DNA of 64,000 nucleotides from Hymenobacter actinosclerus (GCF_900111515.1 NZ_FOHS01000001.1:255419-319418), one strand, 5' to 3'; positions 1-8,255 are shown, counted from the first letter of the stretch. The notes: generated by a model from the letters alone, not told the origin. Program-made: numbers and translations.

Positions 1-321
1 ACCGACGTGGAGGCCCTGGCCGCCCTGCTCACCCGCATGGGCCGGCTGCTGGTGCAGCGCCGCTGGAGCTACCTGCTCAGCGACGCCCTGGAACTGCCCA
101 CACTGCCGCCCGCCTGCAAAGACTGGATGGTAACCGAATGGATTGGCGGCCGCATCGAGCGCCCCCCCGTGGTGCACGTGGCCGTGGTGCAGCCCGCCGC
201 CGTGCTGGCCCGGCTTTCCACCTACGAAATGCAGGCCCAGGCCCAGGGCCGCACCCGCTACTACCACTTCGCTGACGAACCCGCCGCCCACGCCTTCGTA
301 GTGGCCCGGCTGGGGGGATAG
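1..321 (+). CDS. Hypothetical protein, 3' part (cut by the window edge)
   Basis: An open frame runs from base 1 to a TAG at 319-321 and has no start that must be used inside the window, so the N-terminus lies upstream. About 106 codons are visible. The product is soluble, with a conserved-looking centre (KDWMVTEW, then an ADEPAAHAFV stretch near the end) and no membrane segment or signal peptide. I do not recognise the family; small STAS or SpoIIAA-like single-domain proteins have this size and polarity, but that is a guess. The gene faces the HAD hydrolase gene and shares a hairpin terminator with it. Confidence 0.6.
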   Translation, partial: TDVEALAALLTRMGRLLVQRRWSYLLSDALELPTLPPACKDWMVTEWIGGRIERPPVVHVAVVQPAAVLARLSTYEMQAQAQGRTRYYHFADEPAAHAFVVARLGG

Positions 322-325
322 GGCG

Positions 326-404
326 GGTTTAAAAGGCCAAGAAAGAACCAGCTCCCCTCCTCATATAAGAAGGGGAACTGGCTCTTTCTTGACCTTTTAA
401 ACCC
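326..404. terminator. Long hairpin between convergent genes (bidirectional terminator)
   Basis: Arms at 326-358 and 370-404 are complementary apart from a few G-T type mismatches. The outer part reads GGGTTTAAAAGG and its complement, so a T-rich tail exists in both directions. It separates the truncated first gene from the convergent HAD gene. Confidence 0.75.
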
Positions 405-415
405 TGTCTCCTCCT

Positions 416-1147
416 TCACCCCTGCATATACTGCCGCTTAGCCAGCTCCTTGCTGGGCTTGGGTGCGTGGGGGTGTTGTGCCAGCAGCTCCCGTACGTGC
501 TGGGGCGTGAGGTGGGTAAAGTCGGGGATGACGGCGAGCGGGGCCTGGAAGTCGGTGGGTTGGAGGGTGGTGCTGAGGGCGATGCAGCGCATGCCGGCGC
601 GGTAGGCGGCCTGCTCGCCGAGCAGGGCATCTTCGAACACCACGCACTGCCCGGGGGGCAGGCCCAGCTTGCGGGCGGTGGTGGTGTAGGTGTCGGCGTG
701 GGGCTTGCCCTGGCGCACGTCGTCTTTGCCGATTACCACGTCGAAGTACTGGCGCAGGTCGAGGTAGTCGAGGATGTAGGAAATCGTGTCGTCGCCGGAG
801 CCGGTGCCCAGGGCTGTTTTGAAGCCGGCCGCGCGGGCCGCCTGCAAAAACCCGCGCAGGCCGGCCACTTCCTGCCGCTTGTTCCAGTACAGCACCCGGT
901 ACAGCAGCTCGCGCTGGGCGGCGTACTCCTCGATTTTCTTTTCCGGGACGGGCTTGGTGAACACCGTTTTGAGGATTTCGCCGGCGGGCATGCCGTTGAG
1001 GCGGCGCAGCAGCCGGCGGGCGTTGGTGCTCAGGCCCAGGTCGCGGAACAGCAGCTGAAACGCGCGGGCCTGGGAGGCGGTGTTGTCGATGATAACGCCA
1101 TCCATGTCGAAGATGAGGGCGTAGGGCAGGGGGGAGGAGTCAGGCAT
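416..1147 (-). CDS. HAD superfamily hydrolase, beta-phosphoglucomutase-like
   Basis: This is a 243-residue soluble HAD phosphatase or phosphomutase. Motif I is DMDGVI at residues 14-19, with both aspartates of the DxD pair. A cap domain follows at about 25-95. Motif II is the GTGSGDD region near 115, the motif III lysine is in GKPHAD near 150, and motif IV is VFEDA near 172. The length and the cap inserted after motif I match the beta-phosphoglucomutase subfamily (subclass IA). The true substrate, a sugar phosphate or another phosphorylated metabolite, cannot be read from the sequence. It is a single gene, convergent with the upstream neighbour and divergent from the phosphatase gene at 1270. 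Confidence 0.88.
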   Translation of the reverse strand: MPDSSPLPYALIFDMDGVIIDNTASQARAFQLLFRDLGLSTNARRLLRRLNGMPAGEILKTVFTKPVPEKKIEEYAAQRELLYRVLYWNKRQEVAGLRGFLQAARAAGFKTALGTGSGDDTISYILDYLDLRQYFDVVIGKDDVRQGKPHADTYTTTARKLGLPPGQCVVFEDALLGEQAAYRAGMRCIALSTTLQPTDFQAPLAVIPDFTHLTPQHVRELLAQHPHAPKPSKELAKRQYMQG

Positions 1148-1211
1148 AAGGATTGGGGGGCACTCGGTGGGCGACGTTTTCTGCCTCTACGCAACTCCCA
1201 ACGGGGTAGGC

Positions 1212-1219
1212 TACCTTTG
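1212..1219 (+). promoter_or_regulatory. Bacteroidota -7 promoter element of the phosphatase gene
   Basis: TACCTTTG is an exact match to the TAnnTTTG -7 consensus, 50 bases before the TTG start at 1270. No clear -33 TTG is seen at the usual distance. Confidence 0.55.
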
Positions 1220-1269
1220 CCCGTTGAACCGCCCGTGGCCTTCGGGGTGCGGCCTTATCAATTATTGCC

Positions 1270-2985
1270 TTGAAAACACCCCTGACCCTGCTGCTGGCCG
1301 CCACTCTGGCGCTGCCGGCCCTTGCCCAGAAGAAAAAGCCCGCCGCTCAAACCCTGGACCGTCCCAAGCTGGTGGTGGGCATCGTAGTCGACCAGATGCG
1401 CTACGACTACCTGTACCGCTACTGGAGCAAGTACGGCCAGGGTGGGTTTAAGCGGCTGCTGGGCGAAGGCTTCAGCTACGAGAATGCCCACTACAACTAC
1501 GTGCCCACCTATACCGGGCCGGGGCACGCCAGCATTTATACCGGCACCACGCCCTCGGGCCACGGCATTGTGGGCAACAACTGGCTGGTGCGCGAAACCG
1601 GCCAGCGCACCTACGTCACCGAAGACAAAACCGTGCAGCCCGTGGGCGGCTCTATGGAGGCCGGCCAACAGTCGCCGGCCCACATGCTGGCCACCACCAT
1701 CACCGACGAGCTGCGGCTGGCCACCAACTTCGAGAGCAAGGTGATTGGCGTGTGCATCAAGGACCGGGGCTCCATTCTGCCCGCCGGCCACGCCGCCAAC
1801 GCCGCCTACTGGTACGACGGCACCAACGGGGCCTTCATCAGCAGCACCCACTACATGCAGCAGCTGCCGGCCTGGGCCACGGGCTTCAACGCCGAAAACC
1901 GGGCCGCCAGGTACCTCGACCAGCCCTGGACCACGCTGCTGCCCATTGCCCAGTACACCGAAAGCACCGCCGACGACGTAGCCTGGGAAGCCCCGTTCAA
2001 GGGCGAGGAGCGGCCTATATTCCCGCACGATTTGCCCCGCCTGAGCGCCCAGCTGCCGGCCGCCGTGAAGGGCGCCCTGAAGGCGGAAGGCGAAAAAGCC
2101 GTGCCCACCCGCAACCTCGACCTCATCCGCTCCACGCCCTTTGGCAACTCTTTGACGCTGGACTTCGCCCTGGCGACGCTCCAGGCCGAGCAGATGGGCC
2201 AGCGCGGCACCACCGACTTCCTGGCCCTGAGCTTCAGCTCCACCGACTACGTCGGCCATCAGTTCGGGCCCAACTCCATTGAGGCCGAAGATACCTACCT
2301 GCGCCTCGACCAGGAGCTGGCCCGGCTGTTCGACTACCTCGACCGCACGGTGGGCAAAAAGCAGGCCCTCGTGTTTCTGAGCGCCGACCACGCCGCCGCC
2401 CACTCGCCCAACTTCCTGCTCGAACACAAGCTGCCGGCCGGTTCGGTGGGCCCGCGCCTCATGCGCGACTCGTTGCAGCAGCGGCTGGTGCAGCGCCACG
2501 GCCCCGGCCAGTGGGTGCTGAGCTACGAAAACCAGCAGGTCTACCTCAACCGCCCGCTCATCGCCCAGAAAAAGCTCGACCTCTACCAGCTACAGCGCGA
2601 AGCGGCCGAGCTGATGCTGGACTTTGCCGGCGTAACGCGCGCCCTGGCCGCCGACGACGTGCAGAAGTCGCACTGGGAAAGCGGGCTGCTGATGTACCTG
2701 GAAAACGGCTACTACCCCAAGCGCAGCGGCGACGTGCTGGTGGTGCTCTCGCCCGGCTGGCTCGAATCGTACTCCTACCCCGTGAACAAGGGCACCACCC
2801 ACGGCTCGGGCAGCTCCTACGACACCCACGTGCCCCTGCTGTTCTGGGGCTGGGGCGTGAAGGCGGGCAAGTCGTCGGCGCCGGCCAGGATTACCGATAT
2901 TGCGCCCACATTGGCCCGCTGGCTGCACATTCAGGAGCCCAGCGCCAGCACCGGCGAGCCGCTGCGCGAGGTATTGGGCTGGTAG
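1270..2985 (+). CDS. PafA-type alkaline phosphatase family protein
   Basis: A 571-residue secreted phosphatase that releases inorganic phosphate from phosphomonoesters in the periplasm. The start is a TTG at 1270, because it opens directly onto a signal peptide (MKTPLTLLLAATLALPALA) and no ATG lies nearby. The nucleophile is the threonine in YTGPGHAS (about residue 82). GNNW supplies the active-site asparagine, and IKDRGS carries the Lys/Arg pair typical of the PafA branch. Metal ligands are visible in LSADHAA and in the C-terminal THGS region. The length agrees with PafA enzymes of Elizabethkingia and Bacteroides, which are not inhibited by phosphate. The pyrophosphatase gene follows on the same strand. 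Confidence 0.9.
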   Translation: MKTPLTLLLAATLALPALAQKKKPAAQTLDRPKLVVGIVVDQMRYDYLYRYWSKYGQGGFKRLLGEGFSYENAHYNYVPTYTGPGHASIYTGTTPSGHGIVGNNWLVRETGQRTYVTEDKTVQPVGGSMEAGQQSPAHMLATTITDELRLATNFESKVIGVCIKDRGSILPAGHAANAAYWYDGTNGAFISSTHYMQQLPAWATGFNAENRAARYLDQPWTTLLPIAQYTESTADDVAWEAPFKGEERPIFPHDLPRLSAQLPAAVKGALKAEGEKAVPTRNLDLIRSTPFGNSLTLDFALATLQAEQMGQRGTTDFLALSFSSTDYVGHQFGPNSIEAEDTYLRLDQELARLFDYLDRTVGKKQALVFLSADHAAAHSPNFLLEHKLPAGSVGPRLMRDSLQQRLVQRHGPGQWVLSYENQQVYLNRPLIAQKKLDLYQLQREAAELMLDFAGVTRALAADDVQKSHWESGLLMYLENGYYPKRSGDVLVVLSPGWLESYSYPVNKGTTHGSGSSYDTHVPLLFWGWGVKAGKSSAPARITDIAPTLARWLHIQEPSASTGEPLREVLGW

Positions 2986-2991
2986 GTTTTT

Positions 2992-3155
2992 TAAGCTATT
3001 AGCTGAGAGCTGTTAGCTGTTAACTTCCGTTCGTCGGCCGGTTTTGTCTGCTTACCTTTGCAGCCCGCTTGTGCGGGGCGGCCGGCGCTGCCGGCCCCTT
3101 TCTTGTGTTTTCTCACCTTCAAGCTAACAGCTAACAGCTCTCAGCTAACAGCTTA
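2992..3155. repeat. 35-bp inverted repeat pair of GCTGTTA units around the ppa promoter
   Basis: The left arm 2992-3026 and right arm 3121-3155 match as inverted repeats at 33 of 35 positions. Each arm is a run of short AGCTGTTAGCT-like units. The 94 bases between them hold the ppa -7 element. The left arm begins a few bases after the phosphatase stop and the right arm ends 7 bases before the ppa start. The same unit recurs at 21641-21727. Confidence 0.85.
3053..3060 (+). promoter_or_regulatory. -7 promoter element of ppa
   Basis: TACCTTTG, an exact TAnnTTTG match, lies 102 bases before the ppa ATG. The right arm of the inverted repeat would therefore lie in the 5' untranslated region. Confidence 0.5.
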
Positions 3156-3162
3156 CCCCAAC

Positions 3163-3747
3163 ATGGCCAAATTCAACCCCTGGCACGACGTATCGCGCGG
3201 CGACAACGTCCCCCAAACCGTTACCGGCATTATTGAAATCCCGAAAGGCTCGAAGGCCAAGTACGAGCTGGACAAAGACAGCGGCATGCTGAAACTGGAC
3301 CGCGTGCTGTTCTCGGCCGTGCATTACCCGGCCGCCTACGGCTTCATTCCGAAAACCTACTGCGACGACAACGACCCGCTCGACATCCTGGTGCTGTGCT
3401 CGGTGGAAATCGTACCCATGTGCCTCGTGGAGGCCAAGGTGATTGGCGTGATGCAGATGGTGGACGGCGACGAGGAGGACGACAAAATCATTGCCGTGGC
3501 CGCCCACGACATCTCCGTCAACCACTACAACGAGCTCGACGACCTGCCGCCGCACACGCTGCGCGAAATGCAGCGCTTCTTCGAGGACTACAAAGCCCTG
3601 GAGCACAAGTCGGTAACGGTGCAGCGCTTCCTGCCCCGCGAGGAAGCCTACCGCATCATCGACGAAAGCATCCGCCTCTACAACGAAACCTTCCCCAACG
3701 GCAACGACCACGACCAGGTGCTGGCCAAGGAGGAACTGAAGGGGTAA
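3163..3747 (+). CDS. ppa: Inorganic pyrophosphatase
   Basis: A 194-residue cytoplasmic family I pyrophosphatase that splits PPi to 2 Pi and pulls biosynthetic reactions forward. The ATG at 3163 (MAKFNPWHDV) is chosen because the open frame upstream is repeat and promoter sequence. The signature DNDPLDILVL carries the metal-binding aspartates. KYELDKDSG and GFIPKTYCDDND supply the usual substrate lysine and tyrosines, and DDKIIAVAAHD fits the second acidic cluster. Its length is normal for Bacteroidota enzymes. It follows the phosphatase gene but has its own promoter element. Confidence 0.96.
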   Translation: MAKFNPWHDVSRGDNVPQTVTGIIEIPKGSKAKYELDKDSGMLKLDRVLFSAVHYPAAYGFIPKTYCDDNDPLDILVLCSVEIVPMCLVEAKVIGVMQMVDGDEEDDKIIAVAAHDISVNHYNELDDLPPHTLREMQRFFEDYKALEHKSVTVQRFLPREEAYRIIDESIRLYNETFPNGNDHDQVLAKEELKG

Positions 3748-3761
3748 TAAAAGGCAGTGGC

Positions 3762-3880
3762 AGAAAAAAAGCTGTCATCCTGAGCTTGCGAAGGACCTTC
3801 TTACGGTAGCACTGATGCCATAACGATTGGTGCTACCGTAGGAAGGTCTTTCGCAAGCTCAGGATGACAGCTTTTTTTCT
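3762..3880. repeat. Dispersed palindrome family A, copy 1
   Basis: Arms of 50 bp (3762-3811 and 3831-3880) match at 48 of 50 positions around a 19-base loop. The core is GTCATCCTGAGC, then GCGAAGGACCT, then a TTACGgtaGCAC block. A run of seven A and the matching T-run end the arms, so it can also act as a terminator for ppa. Confidence 0.9.
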
Positions 3881-3907
3881 GCTAACTCTTGCTCCTAACT
3901 TGCCCGC

Positions 3908-4810
3908 ATGGAACTGCTTCACCCCGAACCTGACCACCTGCCCCGCCCACCACTGGCCGGGTGGCAGCAGGTACTCGACGCGGTGCTATACAGTAGCGTC
4001 TGGCTCTCGTTGGCGGCGCTGGGGCTGATGTGGGCCACGTTTCTGTTCTGGGGCGTGCATATTTCGGGGCGGCTGGGGGCGTTGATTTTCACTGCCACCC
4101 TGTTTCTCTACAACCTCGACAGCGTGCTGCCCTACAAGCACGGCCAGCTGCCCGGCGCCACCCGCCGCAAGCAATGGATTCGGGCGCACCGCCCCCAGCT
4201 GCTGGGCCTCACGCTGGTAGCCGGCGCGGTGGCCGCCGGGCTATACCTGACCGATGCCCAGTTGCGGCCCCTCACGCTGTTTGGAGGCCATCTGGCGGTT
4301 ATTTCAGTGCTCTACTCGATGCCGCTGTGGCGCCGCCAGGGCCGCTGGTGGGCCCTGCGCGACCTGCCGCTGCTCAAGGTGTTCCTCATTGCCTACGTCT
4401 GGTCGGCCGTTACCGTCTGGATACCCGCCCTGTACCTGGGCCGCTACTGGGCGTCGCCGGTGGTACTGGTGCTCTTCGCCCGCCGCTTCCTGCTGATTCT
4501 GGCCGTGGCCTTCGTCTTCGATATCCGCGACTACAGCAAGGACCTGCTGACTGGCACCCGCACGTTTCCGGGCCTGCTGGGCATTCGGGCCACCAAATGG
4601 CTGGGGCTGGCGGCGCTGCTGGCGGCCGCGGTGCTGGTACCGCCGGGCGTATCGGTGGCCCACGCCGTGGCGCTGGTGGCGCCGCTGGGGCTAATGGCTG
4701 CGGTTACCTGGTACGCCGAGGAGTCGCGCCCCGACTACTACTTTGCCCTGCTCACCGATGGCGTAATGGTCGTGCAGTTCGTGGCCGTATGGCTGGCGGT
4801 GGGAAGGTGA
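3908..4810 (+). CDS. UbiA-like prenyltransferase family membrane protein
   Basis: A 300-residue integral membrane protein with about eight or nine hydrophobic segments. Two acidic loop motifs sit where UbiA enzymes bind the prenyl diphosphate and Mg: YNLDSVLPYKHG near residue 67, a shortened first motif, and DIRDYSKD near 205, a good second DxxxD motif. This supports an aromatic or lipid prenyltransferase fold, but the first motif lacks the full NDxxDxxxD pattern. The substrate and even the activity are uncertain. The gene stands alone between two family A palindromes. Confidence 0.6.
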   Translation: MELLHPEPDHLPRPPLAGWQQVLDAVLYSSVWLSLAALGLMWATFLFWGVHISGRLGALIFTATLFLYNLDSVLPYKHGQLPGATRRKQWIRAHRPQLLGLTLVAGAVAAGLYLTDAQLRPLTLFGGHLAVISVLYSMPLWRRQGRWWALRDLPLLKVFLIAYVWSAVTVWIPALYLGRYWASPVVLVLFARRFLLILAVAFVFDIRDYSKDLLTGTRTFPGLLGIRATKWLGLAALLAAAVLVPPGVSVAHAVALVAPLGLMAAVTWYAEESRPDYYFALLTDGVMVVQFVAVWLAVGR

Positions 4811-4986
4811 ATGCGTGAATGAGTGGCTCGGTGAATGCGTGAGCCCGTCCGTCATCCTGAGCGGAGCGAAGGACCTTATCCCGTTGCAAGAGCCTTGCCT
4901 ACGTCGGTGCTGGCGTAAGCAGGTCTTTCGCTCCGCTCAGGATGACAGGCGGGCTCACGCATTCACCGAATCACTCATTCACTCAT
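4811..4986. repeat. Dispersed palindrome family A, copy 2, with extended outer arms
   Basis: Arms of 66 bp (4811-4876 and 4921-4986) pair with few mismatches. The outer half carries GTGAATGAGTG-like units and the inner half the GTCATCCTGAGC/GCGAAGGACCT core. It starts on the first base after the upstream stop codon. The right arm runs into the last codons of the nnr gene, so three residues of that enzyme are encoded by repeat sequence. Confidence 0.9.
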
Positions 4987-6486
4987 CAGCTCCTCCAGGG
5001 CCGGGCCGATGAAGCGGACGATGTCTGAAGCCAGCAGGCCGGTGTGGCCGGTGTGAGGCAGGGCTAGGTCGCCGGCGCGGCCGTGGGCGTGCAGGCCCAG
5101 CAGGGCGGCGTCGAGGGGCGAAAGATTTTTGTGGGCCCGGAGCGCCAGCAGCAGGCCGGTCAGCACGTCGCCGCTGCCGCCGGTGGCCATGCCGGGGTTG
5201 CCGGTGCTGTTGAAGTAGAGGGTGCCGTCGGGCGCGGCCAGCACGGTGTAGGCCCCCTTGATGATACAGTAGCAGCTGGTGCGGCCCACGAAGGCGCGGA
5301 GCTGCTCCAGGCGGTGGTAGTCGTCGCGGGCCGGCTCGCCCACGAGGCGCTCGAACTCCTTGGGGTGGGGCGTGAGCAGCGAATCGGGCGGCAGCAGCTT
5401 CTGCAATTCGGGGTGGGCGCCCAGCAGGTTGAGTGCGTCGGCATCAATAACGAGCGGCACGGTGGCGGTGGTCAGCAGTTGGTGCAACACTTCACGGGTG
5501 TCGTCGTGCTGCCCCAGCCCCGGCCCGATGCCTATGGCGGCATAGGGTGTCAGCTCGGGCAACTCGCTTATGTGGTCAGAAGCCGAGTCGGCCAGGCACA
5601 TGGCTTCGGGGGCTGAAATCTGGAGGATATCGTAGCCCACGGCCGGCACGCGGGTCGTGATGAGCCCCACGCCGGCCCGCAGGCAGGCCTGGGTAGCCAG
5701 CACCGCCGCCCCCATCTTGCCCTTGCTGCCCGCCAGTAGCAGCGCGTGCCCGAAGGTGCCCTTATGGCTGAACTTCGGCCGCTTCGGCAGCCGTCCGCGC
5801 AGGTCTTCGGCCGTTACGAAATGCTTATCCACCGGCGTATTGCGGATAACTTCCGGGTCCAGCCCGATCGGCAGCAGTTGCCAGTCGCCCACGAAACCGG
5901 CGTTCTGCGGCAGCAGGAAGGCCAGCTTGGGCAGCTCGAAGCTGAGCGTGTAGTTGGCCCGTACCACGGCGCTGTCGGCCGGCTGGGGCGCGTCGGCCAG
6001 CAGGCCCGAGGGCATATCTACCGCCACCACCGTCGCGCCCGCCTCGTTGATGTGCCGCACCAGCGCGGCCGCCACGCCCGCCAGCGGCCGGCTCAGGCCG
6101 GTACCAAACAACGCATCCACGACCACCGCCCCGGCCGCCAGGGCAGGCAGCTTGTTTGGGTCGATTTCCCGGGCCGGCAGCTCGGCGGGCAGCTGCTGTT
6201 GCTGGTGGCTGAAGTCGGCCGAGTGCCGGGCGGCGGGCAGCAGCCACAACTGCACGGCGTAGCCGGCACGGTGCAGGTTGCGGGCCACGGCCAGCCCGTC
6301 GCCGCCGTTGTTGCCCGGCCCGCAGCACACGTGGATAGCGGTATCGTAGTCGAGCAGCAGCTCATCCAGCAGCCAGCTGGTCACGGCATCGGCGGCCCGC
6401 TCCATCAGGTCGGTTGAGGTGATATGTTGGGCCTGAATGGTGGCCTGGTCGAGGGCGCGGGTCTGGGCGGCGGAAAGGAGTTTCAT
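4975..6486 (-). CDS. nnr: Bifunctional NAD(P)HX repair enzyme (epimerase and ADP-dependent dehydratase)
   Basis: A 503-residue fusion that repairs hydrated NAD(P)H. The N-terminal half (about 1-210) is the YjeF_N/NnrE epimerase, with GPGNNGGDGLAVARNL and VVDALFGTGL. The C-terminal half is the NnrD ribokinase-like dehydratase, with HKGTFGHALLLAGSKGKMGA, the GIGPGLG region, VIDADALNLL, LTPHPKEF and GNPGMATGGSGDVLTG, which holds the catalytic Asp. I start at the ATG at 6486 (MKLLSAAQTRALDQ), the usual N-terminus; the 43 upstream codons are atypical. It is divergent from msrB. Confidence 0.95.
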   Translation of the reverse strand: MKLLSAAQTRALDQATIQAQHITSTDLMERAADAVTSWLLDELLLDYDTAIHVCCGPGNNGGDGLAVARNLHRAGYAVQLWLLPAARHSADFSHQQQQLPAELPAREIDPNKLPALAAGAVVVDALFGTGLSRPLAGVAAALVRHINEAGATVVAVDMPSGLLADAPQPADSAVVRANYTLSFELPKLAFLLPQNAGFVGDWQLLPIGLDPEVIRNTPVDKHFVTAEDLRGRLPKRPKFSHKGTFGHALLLAGSKGKMGAAVLATQACLRAGVGLITTRVPAVGYDILQISAPEAMCLADSASDHISELPELTPYAAIGIGPGLGQHDDTREVLHQLLTTATVPLVIDADALNLLGAHPELQKLLPPDSLLTPHPKEFERLVGEPARDDYHRLEQLRAFVGRTSCYCIIKGAYTVLAAPDGTLYFNSTGNPGMATGGSGDVLTGLLLALRAHKNLSPLDAALLGLHAHGRAGDLALPHTGHTGLLASDIVRFIGPALEELMSE

Positions 6487-6630
6487 CTTCTCTATACCTT
6501 CAGCCGGCTCCGAGGGATGCACCGGCCGGCTGGAAAGCGCCTCAAGCGGCTCGCCAGAAACTTCCGGGCCGCCCGGCGCGTTTGTAACCTGGGCCGCCCG
6601 GCGGTCCATCTTCATTTAACCCGACCCCTT

Positions 6631-7089
6631 ATGCAAACCTGGAACGATATTATCCGGCTGGCCAACCACAGCAGCCCGGCCCCCGATAAGCGCGTAGAGA
6701 AAACCGATGCCGAGTGGCGCGCCCAGCTCACGCCCGAGCAGTACCACGTCACGCGCGAGCACGGCACCGAGCGGGCCTTCAGCGGCGAGCATTGCGAAAG
6801 CCACGAAGCGGGCCTCTACGCCTGCGTCTGCTGCGCCACCCCGCTCTACGACTCGCGCACCAAGTTCGACTCGGGCACCGGCTGGCCCAGCTTCACCCAG
6901 CCCGTGAAAGAAAACGCCCTCAAGTACAAAAAGGACACGAGCTACGGCATGACGCGCATCGAAGTGCTGTGCAACGCTTGCGACGCCCACCAGGGCCACG
7001 CCTTCCCCGACGGCCCGCCGCCCTCCGGCGTGCGGCTCTGTATCAACTCGGCCAGCGTGCAGCTGGTAAGCGAAAAGCAGGAGGCGTAG
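6631..7089 (+). CDS. msrB: Peptide-methionine (R)-S-oxide reductase
   Basis: A 152-residue cytoplasmic enzyme that reduces the R epimer of methionine sulfoxide in oxidised proteins. The start is the ATG at 6631 (MQTWNDII). Zinc-binding cysteine pairs are CVCC near residue 70 and CNAC near 114. The substrate signature FDSGTGWPSFTQP and the GHAFPDGPPP motif are both present. The usual catalytic Cys near the C-terminus is visible in VRLCINSAS. There is no MsrA domain. The downstream hairpin at 7119-7150 is its terminator. Confidence 0.96.
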   Translation: MQTWNDIIRLANHSSPAPDKRVEKTDAEWRAQLTPEQYHVTREHGTERAFSGEHCESHEAGLYACVCCATPLYDSRTKFDSGTGWPSFTQPVKENALKYKKDTSYGMTRIEVLCNACDAHQGHAFPDGPPPSGVRLCINSASVQLVSEKQEA

Positions 7090-7118
7090 GCCGCTTCAAC
7101 GGCTGCGGTAACACTGCT

Positions 7119-7151
7119 AAAAGCCCTTTCGCCCCGCGCGGAAGGGCTTTG
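7119..7151 (+). terminator. Hairpin terminator after msrB
   Basis: AAAAGCCCTTTC and GGAAGGGCTTT form a stem around a short GC-rich loop, 30 bases after the msrB stop. Confidence 0.7.
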
Positions 7152-7329
7152 CTGTGGCCGCCTGGCCGGAAGCCGGGGCGGGCCCGCCCGAAAGGTGGTG
7201 GCCCGGTAGCCGGAACCGAGGAATTTCTGCCGATTTTTGCACTCCCACCGCGCGGCGCCGGTTATGCGCGTACCGTCTTTCCTGCCACCGGGCGCCAGGC
7301 CTCGCCTGCGCCCTCTTCCCACCCCGCCC

Positions 7330-8235
7330 ATGTCTTTGCTCTTCACCGATTTCACCAGCTGGCAGGCCCATTGCGCCGCCACCAGCGAACCGCTTTTTCA
7401 GCCCGTGCTGCAGTACGAAATCGAGCAGAAGGGCCGCACCGAGGAGCAAATATGGGACGGTCTGCAGCGGGCCTACGACGTGATGCGCGACGCCGTGCAC
7501 ACCGGCCTGACCCAGGACATGACTTCGCGCTCGGGCATGGTGAACAACGGGGCCAAGAAAATTGCCGCCTCACCCATCACTGTGCTGTCGCCCGAGTTCA
7601 AAAACCTCATTACTCGGGCGCTGGGGGCCAAAGAGGTCAACTCGTGTATGGGCCGGGTGGTGGCCGCGCCCACGGCCGGCGCCTCGGGCATCCTGCCCGG
7701 CGTGCTCGTCACGCTCCAGGATATTCATAAGCTGGAAGACCGCCAGATTCTGGAAGGCCTGCTGGTAGCGGCCGGCATTGCCCTCATCATTGAGCAGAAC
7801 GCCTCGCTGGCCGGCGCCGTGGGCGGCTGTCAGGCCGAAACCGGCTCGGCCGCGGCCATGGGCGCCGGGGCCATCGTGTACTGCCTGGGCGGCTCGGTTG
7901 AGGAAACGTTTGCCGCCGTGGCCATTACCATTCAGTGCATGCTGGGCCTCGTCTGCGACCCGGTGGCGGGCCTGGTGGAGGTGCCCTGCGTGGTGCGCAA
8001 CGCCTCGGCCGCCGCCATTGCCTTCAGCTCGGCCCAGATTGCCATTGCCGGCGTCAACCCCGTCATCCCCGTCGACCAGTGCGTGGCGGCGCTGGGCGAA
8101 GTGGGCGAAAGCATGGAAACCCGCTATAAGGAAACCGCCCTCGGCGGCCTGGCCAACACCCCCCGGGGCCGCGAAATCGAGAAAATGGTGCTTGTGCAGG
8201 ACGTGCAGATCCTGCCCGACGAGGACGGGGACTAA
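7330..8235 (+). CDS. sdaAA: L-serine ammonia-lyase, iron-sulfur dependent, alpha subunit
   Basis: A 301-residue cytoplasmic [4Fe-4S] enzyme subunit that deaminates L-serine to pyruvate and ammonia. The start is the ATG at 7330 (MSLLFTDF); the 31 upstream codons are proline/arginine rich and unlike the family. Three conserved cysteines suited to the cluster lie in NSCMGRVVAAPTAG, GGCQAETG and LVCDPVAGL, and VEVPCVVRN follows. The length corresponds to the alpha subunit of the two-subunit type. No beta-subunit gene is adjacent, so the partner must be elsewhere if the enzyme is of that type. Confidence 0.93.
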   Translation: MSLLFTDFTSWQAHCAATSEPLFQPVLQYEIEQKGRTEEQIWDGLQRAYDVMRDAVHTGLTQDMTSRSGMVNNGAKKIAASPITVLSPEFKNLITRALGAKEVNSCMGRVVAAPTAGASGILPGVLVTLQDIHKLEDRQILEGLLVAAGIALIIEQNASLAGAVGGCQAETGSAAAMGAGAIVYCLGGSVEETFAAVAITIQCMLGLVCDPVAGLVEVPCVVRNASAAAIAFSSAQIAIAGVNPVIPVDQCVAALGEVGESMETRYKETALGGLANTPRGREIEKMVLVQDVQILPDEDGD

Positions 8236-8255
8236 GTTACCCGGTGGCTAAATAC

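Noticed and set aside
467..1273. Long open frame antisense to the HAD gene
   Set aside because: Its translation is Gly/Val/Ala-rich low complexity without motifs. It is the GC-codon shadow of the real gene, like the other long antisense frames at 1258-2499, 11275-12849, 17651-19306, 37194-39113, 46626-48389 and 62014-63738.
6487..6615. 43-codon extension of the NAD(P)HX repair enzyme
   Set aside because: The family starts at MKLLSAAQTRALDQ; the extra residues are not like any known member.
7237..7329. 31-codon extension of the serine ammonia-lyase
   Set aside because: Pro/Arg-rich and unlike the family; a -7-like GATTTTTG (7232-7239) lies at its start.
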